Assembly: GCF_000006565.2 (NCBI RefSeq)
Contig: NW_017383897.1
Coordinates: forward strand, 1 to 10,465
Direction of reading: 5' to 3'
Source of the DNA: Toxoplasma gondii ME49
Taxonomy: Eukaryota; Apicomplexa; Conoidasida; Eucoccidiorida; Sarcocystidae
Length of the DNA: 10,465 nt
A program made the position numbers and the translations under genes. Below the pieces are notes generated by a model. That model made no database searches and had not been told where the DNA came from. It saw only the letters and a list, made by a program, of their open reading frames with translations. The first letter of the stretch is position 1; each line of letters starts with the position of its first letter. Positions 1 to 7,764 of this stretch are shown here, in pieces.

Positions 1-182
1 GCCTGCCACAACATTCTGTATTTCGAGCAAACCACCAGTCATTCTGTCCGTTGGAGCTGCCTGCCCCATTCTTTCCGTCTGATATCCATCTCCATGTGGC
101 CATTCTGAGCCCGAACCATTAGGGCACTGAACAAACGCTCTCGACACGGAAATGCGTTGCGTCCCAATGCCTACATCGCCGA
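1..182 (+). repeat. Diverged tail of a preceding long-repeat unit
   Basis: This stretch leads into B block 1 in the same order as the sequence before B block 4 (about 4400-4600). Short matches remain, for example a CACTGAA motif and the GTCCTTCAGATGCTTG-like run just before 200, which resembles 4588-4610. Most of it has drifted, so the homology is inferred from position plus these short matches. No gene is seen. Confidence 0.4.
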
Positions 183-480
183 ATGTCCTTCAGATGCTTG
201 TTCTCGCCAACCATACAAACCGTTTTACACCGTCGTGCAGTGCAGCAATGCCGTGAGCTCTCTGCCGCCTTCCATATAACGACACACGACGACCCTCCCT
301 CTCTCGTGCGACTGCTCAACCCCCAGAGCGAAAAAAGTGGTCACCTGTCGTTGGAGAACATGAGGCTGCGCCATGCCACATTGTGTTGGAAGTGGAGACC
401 ACTCCGCTCCCAAGATCAACAGTGGACGTCTCCTCCTGCACGCCTCAGTGCGAGCATTACAGATCGGGTGGATTGCCCCA
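183..480 (+). repeat. B block, copy 1
   Basis: First of five related ~300-bp blocks. Shared landmarks are a GCAATGC(C)-type run at 245, CTGCCGCCTTCCA, GACGACCCTCCCTCTCTCGTGCGAC with small changes, and GTGGAGACCACTC near 391-403. It is closest to copy 2: both keep the GTGGAGACCACTC and AAGATCAACAGTG runs, where copies 3 and 4 have a different central segment. A + frame here resembles the equivalent frame in copy 2, but the function is unknown. Confidence 0.75.
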
Positions 481-576
481 AAATCCCACACCGCCAACGT
501 GAGCCACGACACTCGGCAACCTATATTCATCGGCCAGCAAAGCGCACAGTAACTCCTGCAATCCCGCGGCTTCTAC

Positions 577-607
577 CCGTCCAGCAGCCAACCAATCACC
601 TTCCACT
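577..607 (+). repeat. Single monomer of the 30-bp minisatellite
   Basis: One CCAGCAGCCAACC-type monomer sits where units II and III have about four. The flanks on both sides align directly with those units: CTCCTGCAA on the left, and CATCC-GCA/AACCTAACAGCATTCCC on the right. This makes it an allelic-type copy-number difference and not missing homology. Confidence 0.6.
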
Positions 608-616
608 CATCCGGAA

Positions 617-905
617 CCTAACAGCATTCCCACCCAGTGCGCATTCAGGAATACATGTGTGCCACACGATCGACAATCGACACTGACAGCCTCATCGCAC
701 CAATACGAAAACACTCCTCTCCACAGCAGCGGACGTTGGCACCCTCCATCCACGCAACGCCGTACGGTGCAACGCATGATCCCTACATATCACTCCACTG
801 CATCGGCGACGATAGCCTCGCGTGCCCCAGTCCTTGTGTCGATGGCCATCATTGCTTCTGATGCTCATTTCTCACGGTCCCCTAATCATTGACGGATTAT
901 TGGCG
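617..905 (+). repeat. Hyperconserved core, unit I
   Basis: This ~290-bp core begins near CCTAACAGCATTCCCACCC and is almost unchanged in all three units (also 3105-3393 and 5116-5404). Between units I and II I count two substitutions, a C/T near 752 and a C/T near 875. Unit III differs from unit II at two sites. A frame starting at GTG 637 (first ATG 655) and ending at 861 gives an identical peptide in all three units, and the only nucleotide change inside it is silent. One silent change is too little to argue coding. The peptide matches nothing I recognise. Recent gene conversion explains the identity equally well. Confidence 0.75.
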
Positions 906-1195
906 GTCGCACCCACGCCAACCGTCGCTAACAACGCACATGGTGTCCGCTCAGACAATTCAACACCATCCCCGCGTCTGCTTCTCTCCCTCATTTCACG
1001 AGACATCTGGTCTCCCCGCCGCCGCATGCGAAGGAAAGGCGCCGCTACCCTGCACGTCGCGACACGTTCTCCAATTCAGTTGTCCCATCCGAGTCATGTC
1101 CGCCAGACGTTTTCTACAAAATGCATGCGTATACGTAGAGGCGGTTACATGGCCTATCCATGACAGCCAGACGCGGCTGACGCCCGTCGCGGCCT

Positions 1196-1630
1196 GTGGC
1201 GGACGTCCTCCGCGTGGTCGAGCGGGTACCAGGGATCCACAGCGCCATCGGCACCCCAGGAATGTCGCCCGCGGGCTACGAGCCCGACACACTTCAACGT
1301 CGCGTCAGTCGTCACTACGGCACCCCGCCACAAATGTTGCCTCCATGTTCGCCAGTGTGGTGGGCAAACCGCGGCGAATGCTTGTCCACACACATAAACA
1401 GCGCTCCCAACACACGCGGAAAATACAACCCTTTGCGGAAATATCACGCCAGGCCCATCCGTGGACCAGCGTCGGCCGGCCTGAGGCCTCCAGCGCTGAA
1501 GCGTGTCTTCACACATCCCCGCGAGGACAATCCATATAGAAGAGGAGCGGCCGTAGACGCTCAAAACCTCGAGAGCCCACGGCACACACATAAGCGCGAG
1601 CCACGTGAAGGCTGCAAGGCTTTTGCATGA
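1196..1630 (+). other. Conserved reading frame of doubtful coding status, unit I copy
   Basis: This stop-free frame of 144 codons begins at a GTG. It has an equal-length, nearly identical counterpart at 3684-4118 and a much more diverged counterpart at 5693-5930. Residues shared by all three include an early VA[D/N/E], an ER pair at positions 9-10, a G at 13, an S at 16 and EPxxL[Q/K]R around 29-36. It has no recognised domain, no signal peptide and no ATG at the conserved start. The opposite strand is also open across 1154-1639. Hand counts of codon differences against unit III show no third-position excess, so real coding is unlikely. It is listed because the frame survives in three copies. 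Confidence 0.12.
1267..1286. repeat. Overlapping palindrome and hairpin, unit I
   Basis: A perfect 10-bp palindrome GCCCGCGGGC (1267-1276) overlaps a perfect stem-loop, CGGGCT-ACG-AGCCCG (1272-1286). The same pair occurs in unit II at 3755-3774. The equivalent site in unit III has lost it by several substitutions. Confidence 0.6.
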
Positions 1631-2023
1631 CACTGCCATCCGCCACCTCAGGCAATGCTGCGACAGACCTTCCGGCCGACCGACTCATGCTACAGCCACG
1701 GGACACCGACGCCATACAATTCACGACGAACTGAGATTCACGGGAGTTCACCGCACAGAACGACACCACTGAAATCGAACGGTGCGTTTGTGTTCCACTG
1801 TCGACGATGGCCGTCTCTTGACTTTCACGAGCGAACTGGGCACTCCGCACCAATACTCAGTCTGGCTCATGTCCCCTGTGGTGTCTCAGCTATCGTCCAG
1901 TGCTTGACCTGTTCAGCCCAGACGTTGGTTGCGCGTCATTCCATCTGGGGATGGGCGTCGCCCACCACCGCCCATCCGGACACTGAAATGGGTGCCAGTC
2001 AGCGAGGGAAACGTGACGGCGCG

Positions 2024-2500
2024 TACTTTGAACGTCTGCGACACCGCACACCAGTAGTTACATCATAGGATGCCGAGTGCTGCTCCGGGCGACTTCCCAC
2101 AACGCAGAGTGTCGTTCAGGTGCCTTCCGTCGTCAGCCAAACGAACGGTTCTGTACCGCCACGCACTGAGGCAATGCTTTGAGTCCTCTGCCACCTTCCA
2201 GGTACTAACATACGACGACCCTCCCTCTCTTGTGCGACTGCTGAATATCCAGAGCGAAAGCACAGATCAGCTATCGTTGGATATCATGCTGCTGTGCTGT
2301 GTCGTATTGTGCTGGACGTGGAGACCACTCAGCCGCTAAGATCAACAGTGAACATCTCCTCCTACACGTCTCCGGGCGAGCGCTCCATATCGGGCGAGCT
2401 GGCAGCACACCATTACATCTGCGGATGAGCAACGCCTACGACAGTTCACCTGCTCCTTGTACTCGGCACCAGTCACCGCGAGAAGCGCGCCCCGCCTACT
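2024..2500 (+). repeat. Extra ~477-bp segment, partial tandem duplication in unit I
   Basis: Units I to II are 2488 bp apart while II to III are 2011 bp apart. The 477-bp excess lies here. A TACTTTG-bearing run occurs at both edges (GCGCGTACTTTG near 2019 and GCCTACTTTGGTATACTGCGG near 2499), and unit II shows only one such junction, at about 4505-4527. The segment carries B block 2 and a tail near 2450-2490 that resembles 2950-2995. It is best read as an old tandem duplication of the B-containing part of the unit, since diverged from its neighbour. Confidence 0.65.
2095..2400 (+). repeat. B block, copy 2
   Basis: This matches B copy 1 along its length: CGTTCAGGTGCCT near 2114, GGCAATGC at 2170, TACGACGACCCTCCCTCTCTTGTGCGACTG-type run (with T for C in the middle) near 2211-2240, and GTGGAGACCACTC near 2319. 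It lies 473 bp upstream of the equivalent point in B copy 3, measured from the GCAATGC landmark (2171 and 2644). No gene is recognised. Confidence 0.7.
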
Positions 2501-2589
2501 TTGGTATACTGCGGAATTATGCACCATTAGATGCAGCACACGATGCAGGGCACCGCTCTCGATCACGGACAACAACGGAGAGCGTCCTG

Positions 2590-2885
2590 AAGATATATAT
2601 CGCCAACCGATAAAAAATAAGAATTACACCTCCACGGACTGCAGCAATGCCCTGAGTCTTCTGCCGCCTTCCACATACTGACACACAACGATCCTCACTC
2701 TCTCGTGTGACCGCTCAACCCCTAGAGACAACGCAGAGAGCATCTGTCGTTGGTGGTAATGCCTTCATGCCTTACGGCCGCTTTCTGGAAAAGGACACCA
2801 CTCGCCGGTATCGAACACCTGTTGACATCTCCTACCGCAAGTCAGCGAGCAAGCAGACCAAATCGCACGAATTGTCTCAACCACC
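2590..2885 (+). repeat. B block, copy 3
   Basis: Shares GCAATGCCCTGAGTCTTCTGCCGCC with B copies 1 and 2 in slightly changed form. It is almost identical to B copy 4 from about 2655 on, including ACGCAGAGAGCATCTGTCGTTGG and GCCTTACGGCCGCTTTCTGG. It differs from copies 1 and 2 in the central part, so the blocks fall into two subfamilies. Confidence 0.75.
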
Positions 2886-2976
2886 CAGACCACTCAGGTG
2901 GCTCACAGACCTCGACAATCCATATTCATACGCAAGCCCAGTGCGAAGTCCCTCCTGCAACCTCACGAAATCTACT

Positions 2977-3095
2977 CGGCCAGCAGCCGGCCCCTTCGCC
3001 TCTACTCATATAGCAGCCAACGTCTCCGCCTCTAGTCATATAAGAGCCAACGTCTCCACCTCTACCATATACCAGCCACCAACTCCGTTTTCACT
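2977..3095 (+). repeat. 30-bp minisatellite, about four monomers, unit II
   Basis: Monomers start at 2977, 3007, 3037 and 3066, with lengths of 30, 30, 29 and 30 bp. The later three begin with CATATA, and all share an AGCC near the middle; the first three share a CTCC/CTTCGCCTCTA-like end. A decayed monomer may follow at 3096-3125 (CATCCAGCACCTAACAGC), which is the edge of the hyperconserved core. The 29-bp monomer breaks the multiple-of-three pattern, which argues against a coding repeat. Confidence 0.8.
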
Positions 3096-3104
3096 CATCC
3101 AGCA

Positions 3105-3393
3105 CCTAACAGCATTCCCACCCAGTGCGCATTCAGGAATACATGTGTGCCACACGATCGACAATCGACACTGACAGCCTCATCGCACCAATACGAAAAC
3201 ACTCCTCTCCACAGCAGCGGACGTTGGCACCCTCCATCCATGCAACGCCGTACGGTGCAACGCATGATCCCTACATATCACTCCACTGCATCGGCGACGA
3301 TAGCCTCGCGTGCCCCAGTCCTTGTGTCGATGGCCATCATTGCTTCTGATGCTCATTTCTCATGGTCCCCTAATCATTGACGGATTATTGGCG
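3105..3393 (+). repeat. Hyperconserved core, unit II
   Basis: Second copy of the ~290-bp core. It differs from unit I at about two positions (T for C near 3240 and T for C near 3363). Similarity falls off on both sides relative to unit I, which makes this a sharp island of identity. Confidence 0.75.
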
Positions 3394-3683
3394 GTCGCAC
3401 CCACGCCAGCCGTTGCCAACAACGCACATGGTGTCCGCTCAGACAATTCAACACCATCCCCGCGTCTGCATCTCTCCCTCATTTCACGAGACATCTGGTC
3501 TCCCCGCCGCCGCATGCGAAGGAAAGGCGCCGCTACCCTGCACGTCGCGACACATTCTCCAATTCAGTTGTCCCATCCGTGTCACGTCCACCAGCCGTTG
3601 CGTACATACTGTGGGCGTATGCGGAAGAACGGTCGTAGGGTCATCTCAAGACAACCAGACGCGGTTCACAGGCCTCGTGGCTT

Positions 3684-4118
3684 GTGGCGAACGTCCGCTG
3701 CGTGATCGAGCGGATACCAGGGATCCACAGCGCCATCGGCACCCCAGGAATGTCGCCCGCGGGCTACGAGCCCGACACACTTCAACGTCGCGTCAGTCGT
3801 CACTACGGCACCCCGCCACAAATGTTGCCTCCATGTTCGCCAGTGTGGTGGGCAAACCGCGGCGAATGCTTGTCCACACACATAAACAGCGCTCCCAACA
3901 CACGCGGAAAATACAACCCTTTGCGGAAATATCACGCCAGGCCCATCCGTGGACCAGCGTCGGCCGGCCTGAGGCCTCCAGCGCTGAAGCGTGTCTCCAC
4001 ACATCCCCGCGAGGACAATCCATACAGACGAGGGGCGGCCGTAGACGCTCAAAACCTCGAGAGCCCACGGCACACACATAAGCGCGAGCCACGTGAAGGC
4101 TGCAAGGCTTTTGCATGA
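3684..4118 (+). other. Conserved reading frame of doubtful coding status, unit II copy
   Basis: This equals the 1196-1630 frame in length. The frame stays open upstream to a TAG shortly before it, as in unit III, whereas unit I has a TGA there. The first ~10 codons differ from unit I at several amino-acid-changing sites, and the rest is nearly identical. A long open frame also lies on the opposite strand (3666-4337). I see no domain, and coding is unlikely on present evidence. Confidence 0.1.
3755..3774. repeat. Overlapping palindrome and hairpin, unit II
   Basis: Identical to 1267-1286: palindrome GCCCGCGGGC followed by stem CGGGCT / AGCCCG with an ACG loop. Confidence 0.6.
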
Positions 4119-4599
4119 CACTGCCATCCGCCACCTCAGGCAATGCTGCGACAGACCTTCCGGCCGACTCATGCTACAGCCACGGGACACCGACGCCATA
4201 CAATTCACGACGAACTGAGATTCGCGGGAGTTCACCGCACAGAACGACACCACTGATATCGAACGGTGCGTTTGTGTTCCACTGTCGACGATGGTCGTCG
4301 CTTGACTTTCCTGAGCGAACTGGGCTTTCCGCACCAATATTCAGTCAGGCTCATGTCCCCTGTGGTGTCTCAGCTATCGTCCAGTGCTTGACCTGTTCAG
4401 CCCAGACGTTGGTTGCGCGTCATTCCATCTGGGGATGGGCGTCGCCCACCACCGCCCATCCGGACACTGAAATGGGTGCCAGTCAGCGAGGGAAACGTGA
4501 TGGCGCGTACTTTGGAATACTGCGGAATTATGCGCCACTAGATACAGCACACCATGCACCGCGCTGCTCCCGACCATTTCCCACAACGCAGAGTATCGT

Positions 4600-4900
4600 T
4601 CAGATGCATGCCATCGCCAATCCATAATAAAGCCCTACGCGTGCAGGGATTGCGGAAGTACCCTGAGCCTTTTGCCGCCTTCCACATACTGACACACGAC
4701 GACCCTCGCTCTCTCGTGTGACCGCTCAACCCCTAGAGACAACGCAGAGAGCATCTGTCGTTGGTGGTAATGCCTTCATGCCTTACGGCCGCTTTCTGGA
4801 AAAGGACACCACTCGCCGGTATCGAACACCTGTTGACATCTCCTACCGCAAGTCAGCGAGCAAGCAGACCAAATCGCACGAATTGTCTCAACCACCCAGA
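4600..4900 (+). repeat. B block, copy 4
   Basis: Near-identical to B copy 3 from about 4663 onward, with a more diverged first 60 bases (CCATCGCCAATCCATAATAAAG region). It opens unit III and is followed by the same minisatellite. Confidence 0.75.
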
Positions 4901-4987
4901 CCACTCAGGTGGCTCACAGACCTCGACGATCCATATTCATACGCACGCCCGGTGTGGAATCCCTTCTGCAACCTCACGAAATCTACT

Positions 4988-5106
4988 CGGCCAGCAGCCA
5001 GCCCCTTCGCCTCTACTCATATAGCAGCCAACGTCTCCGCCTCCAGTCATATAAGAACCAACGTCTCCACCTCTACCATATACCAGCCACCAACTCCGTT
5101 TTCACT
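4988..5106 (+). repeat. 30-bp minisatellite, about four monomers, unit III
   Basis: Exact positional counterpart of 2977-3095 (offset 2011), with the same monomer lengths and only a few substitutions (for example CCAGCCCC for CCGGCCCC in the first monomer). The expansion therefore predates the split of units II and III. Confidence 0.8.
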
Positions 5107-5115
5107 CATCCAGCA

Positions 5116-5404
5116 CCTAACAGCATTCCCACCCAGTGCGCATTCAGGAATACATGTGTGCCACACGATCGACAATCGACACTGACAGCCTCATCGCACC
5201 AATACGAAAACACTCCTCTCCACAGCAGCGGACGTTGGCACCCTCCATCCACGCAACGCCGTACGGTGCAACGCATGATCCCTACATATCACTCCACTGC
5301 ATCGGCGACGATAGCCTCGCGTGCCCCAGTCCTTGTGTCGATGGCCATCATTGCTTCTGATGCTCATTTCTCATGGTTCCCTAATCATTGACGGATTATT
5401 GGCG
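5116..5404 (+). repeat. Hyperconserved core, unit III
   Basis: Third copy of the core, differing from unit II at about two sites (C for T near 5251 and an extra T in GGTTCC near 5377). Sequence after 5404 begins to drift (AACAGCTCACATGGTGCCCATTC against AACAACGCACATGGTGTCCGCTC). Confidence 0.75.
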
Positions 5405-5692
5405 GTCGCACCCACGCCAGCCGTCGCCAACAGCTCACATGGTGCCCATTCAGACAATTCAACACCATCCCCGCGTCTGCATCTCTCCCATTTCACGGGA
5501 CATCTGGTCTCCCCGCCGCCACACACGAAGGAAAGGCGCCGGTACCCTGCACGTCGCGACACGTTCTCCAATTCAGTTGTCCCATCCGTGTCACGTCCAC
5601 CAGCCGTTGCATACAGCCTGTGCCTGTTTGCGGAAGGACGGTCGTAGGGTCCAGTCAAGACAGCCAGACGCGGTTCACAGGCGTCCTGGTTT

Positions 5693-5930
5693 GTGGCGGA
5701 GGCCCTCTACGTGATGGAGCGAAAGGCAGGATTCGGTAGCGTCGTTGATTTCCCAAAAGAGATTTCTCTCGGAGACTTCGAGCCTGGAATACTTAAGCGT
5801 CTCGCAATTCTGCACGACGGCATGGTCAGTCATGAAGTGCCTATGTCGTTCATATTTTTTCCCCCAGTCTTCGCGACGGGTTCGGGACTCACAAAGTGCG
5901 CTCGATGCGGACAGAAAGAAAGCCTTAAAT
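5693..5930 (+). other. Diverged frame counterpart in unit III, truncated by gap
   Basis: From a GTG at 5693 the frame is open into the N run, and upstream it is open back to a TAG at 5645. Its first ~38 residues align with the frames at 1196 and 3684 with several conservative changes (D/E, I/V, Y/F, Q/K) and one whole-codon insertion. It looks more protein-like and less GC-rich than those, and has a short CARC near residue 69. My hand count of differences against unit I over these codons was about 10, 15 and 14 at codon positions 1, 2 and 3. That is not the pattern expected under protein constraint. It may be a decayed gene fragment or may never have been coding. Confidence 0.15.
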
Positions 5931-5950
5931 NNNNNNNNNNNNNNNNNNNN
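5931..5950. other. Assembly gap (20 N)
   Basis: Twenty undetermined bases. The flanks are two points of the long repeat that lie about 640 bp apart in unit II, so the true distance may be much larger than 20 bp. No gene should be read across it. Confidence 0.98.
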
Positions 5951-5984
5951 TTCACAGAGAGATTACTCAAGTCATTGTGGCCCA

Positions 5985-6190
5985 CCGCCGACTCAGCCGT
6001 TTCCCGATCAGCTGCACGCCCTCGCCAATAGTTCAAATATCACGACAATCTACCCCTGAAGCGGCAGGCTCAGTCGGCCCTGCTTTGAATCCATACAGTG
6101 GCACGATGGCACACGATCACCCCCTCCCTCCGTACATCCACTGAGTGATGACACAGAGATTATCTGTCGCCTGCTAGTCATTATGCAGTC
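5985..6190 (+). repeat. B block, copy 5, degenerate and truncated
   Basis: Matches B copy 4 in order: CCGTTTCCC, then CACGCCCTCGCCAATA (like CATGCCATCGCCAATC near 4608), ATGGCACACGATCACCCCCTCCCTC (like ACACACGACGACCCTCGCTC), and CACAGAGATTATCTGTCGCC followed by AGTCATTATGC (like CGCAGAGAGCATCTGTCGTT and GGTAATGCC). Similarity ends near 6190, where the long-repeat family stops. Confidence 0.6.
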
Positions 6191-6977
6191 TCCATCCTAC
6201 TGTTTCTTCCTCACACCGAAGCACAACTGCCAATATATTAGTCCCAACGATAGACACCAGGCAGGTGTGCCGTCACCCGTGCACAGAAGGCCGCGATATC
6301 GCTCCCACGGGGCACCAGGCTGGTGGATGATAAATCATCCAAACCCAATGCACCGGAGCTTTCCCCATGATGCTGACTTCTGCGCGTGGAACAACCAGTT
6401 TCACATCGTACCGCTTGCACGTTCCATCAGCATTCCGGTTGGTGGCAAGGTCTGACGATTTCTGACGCGCGAGCGGTCGAGGGATAAGGGCCACATCAAC
6501 GCGATTCGATCAGAAGCTTTACGCCCCCAAATTCCCGGGCTTGCACGTTCGCCACCTTAGCACCCTGGCCGCCACTATAACTAGCTGTGATTCTGTGTTC
6601 CTTCCAGTCAAAGCATGACATCACTAATATGGCAAACAACACCTCCTCATCTTCGACCAGCTGAAATTAGACGCCCACTGAGTTGCCTTAACGGACAGCA
6701 ATCGACGAAATTCCAGTACGGGTATGGCCCTAGGCTAGCGGAGATGCAACTCATCACGGCTCACTTATACTATATTTTGTCATCTTCCCATCCTCTTCCT
6801 TCATCGCCTTTAATACAGAAAACCACTCGAACAATCCCAGCATCCATAACGAACCAACGGCCGTCGCTAAGTCACCATCAAAGAACGACAACCTGACCTG
6901 GCCCGTATTCATACCACCCCGTATACATGCACGCACCCATACGCAACACGTTAAAAACACGCCAGTACGTCCCCGCC
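6191..6977. other. Non-repeated spacer between the two repeat families
   Basis: I find no internal copy of this ~790-bp stretch. Two 60-bp lines counted by hand gave 42% and 45% GC, lower than the repeats. It contains stop-free frames of up to 93 codons, none recognisable, and no convincing start context, RNA gene or mobile-element terminus. The last 50-60 bases (about 6920-6977) may be a decayed extension of the 681-bp array. Confidence 0.6.
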
Positions 6978-7656
6978 TACATCTGGTGCCTGGACATACT
7001 CCAACGTACCACAGTGACACCAGAATATGACAGCCATTCAGACACGCCTGACGAGTTTGACCGTGCACCCCCTGTCTCTCACAACCGCTTCGACGTCTCG
7101 AAACATCTAGGCCGCGCCAAGCACCGGCCAGCCTACTCGCGAACGAATGGAATCGCATCCCTGTCTCAGGCGACGGGCCATCATGCCTCTCACAGCGGAC
7201 ACGCGGTCTCTCTGCCCCCCGCTGCAAACACGTCATCGCGTGGTCGCCTTCACCCGGATCCATGGCACTGTGTGGTGGTCCCGTCGAAACACAAACAAAC
7301 ACCCTCCCCACTCCTCTCCTACAGTCTCGGTCTGTACAAGTGCAGCCATGTCGCAAAAAAGCGCAACAACAGCCATTCAGCGCTGCACGTCTCCCCCGCG
7401 TCTCCAGGGAACCCACACCTTTACTGACACCCTCCCGAAACGTGCGCCGTCGCCACACGCAACACGTCGACACTCCGTGTCAGACTGACACCCGACATCA
7501 GGCACCTTCAACGCCTTCTGATCGTGCCTCCACCCCCCACCCACCGCCTCCAACGTCGGCCCAAAACACCTCATCAACGTGTCTCCATCATCGCTAGTCT
7601 CTACACGGTGTGCTACGACCATTCGCGGGTCGACCGCACGCCCGTTCCTCCCCCCT
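6978..7656 (+). repeat. Array unit 1, diverged edge unit
   Basis: The first ~110 bp are clearly diverged from the other units (for example TGGTGCCTGGACATACTCC and GACGAGTTTGACCGTGCACC). From about 7081 on it becomes nearly identical to the rest. It is 679 bp long, because it lacks 3 bp at about 7629 (GGGTCGACC for GGGAACTCGACC) and gains one base in its diverged 5' part. Drift confined to the outer edge is usual for a satellite array boundary. Confidence 0.85.
7477..7491. repeat. Inverted repeat P, unit 1
   Basis: Perfect 7-bp arms GTGTCAG / CTGACAC around a single A. An extra GACAC lies 3 bp upstream and can pair with the GTGTC arm. Identical in every unit. Confidence 0.7.
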
Positions 7657-7764
7657 TACATCTGGCGCCTGGACACCCACCACCGTACCACAGAGACACC
7701 AGAAAATGATAGTCAGTCAAACCCGTCTCACGCGTTCGCACATGCACCCCCCGTCTCTCACACC

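Larger units (their letters stand above)
183..2062 (+). repeat. Long dispersed/tandem repeat, unit I
   Basis: This is the first copy of the long repeat. It runs in the same orientation and order as 2590-4560, with a 2488-bp offset until a 4-bp insertion near 1679-1682, and 2484 bp after that. By eye, 617-1095 and 1226-2030 are about 98-99% identical to unit II. The interval 1096-1225 between them is strongly diverged, though of nearly equal length. It holds B block 1, one copy of the 30-bp minisatellite monomer (about 577-607), the hyperconserved core and a BamHI site at 1233. No transposase, reverse transcriptase or other mobile-element protein was recognised in any frame, so I call it a repeat of unknown nature. 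The boundaries are where similarity becomes unreadable by eye, so they may be off by tens of bases. Confidence 0.85.
2590..4560 (+). repeat. Long dispersed/tandem repeat, unit II
   Basis: This is the most complete copy. It is collinear with unit III over about 2640-3700 (offset 2011, roughly 96% identical by eye apart from a 2-bp indel near 3478) and with unit I over about 3105-4518. It includes B block 3, the four-copy minisatellite, the hyperconserved core, the palindrome/hairpin at 3755-3774 and a BamHI site at 3721. Its middle part resembles unit III more than unit I (3584-3700), while its later part is nearly identical to unit I, a patchwork typical of exchange between copies. No protein domain is recognised. 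Confidence 0.88.
4600..5930 (+). repeat. Long dispersed/tandem repeat, unit III, cut by the assembly gap
   Basis: Third copy, close to unit II up to about 5590 and still alignable at about 85% to 5700. Beyond 5700 it drifts much further, becomes visibly richer in A and T, and reaches the N run at 5931. The last readable part (5820-5930) can still be matched loosely to about 3810-3905 of unit II. The part corresponding to about 3905-4545 of unit II is not in the window. Confidence 0.8.

Noticed and set aside
3377..4081. 234-codon + frame (and a 216-codon counterpart at 889-1539)
   Set aside because: It overlaps other long frames on both strands, runs across both hyperconserved and diverged repeat segments, and is broken in unit III by a 2-bp indel near 5467. 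It matches no known family.
5871..5895. tRNA T-arm-like GGGTTCGGGACTC
   Set aside because: The flanking bases do not pair into a 5-bp T-stem, and no acceptor, D or anticodon arm is present at suitable distances.
183..5930. Transposon or retroelement
   Set aside because: No transposase, integrase or reverse transcriptase motif, no long terminal inverted repeats and no clear target-site duplication were seen. The copies lie in tandem and are not inserted at separate places.
6570..6625. Possible 3' splice site (CTATAACTAG ... TTCCTTCCAG) followed by an ATG
   Set aside because: There is no supporting exon, 5' splice site or recognisable peptide on either side. A single weak acceptor-like string is expected by chance.
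6765..6782. TATA-like TATACTATATTTT as a promoter
   Set aside because: It lies in an AT-richer spacer with no believable gene downstream.
6754..7473. 239-codon open frame on the - strand, the longest in that region
   Set aside because: It crosses from the single-copy spacer through the array edge into unit 1. Its inner part recurs as a shadow in every unit opposite another open frame, and no domain is recognised.
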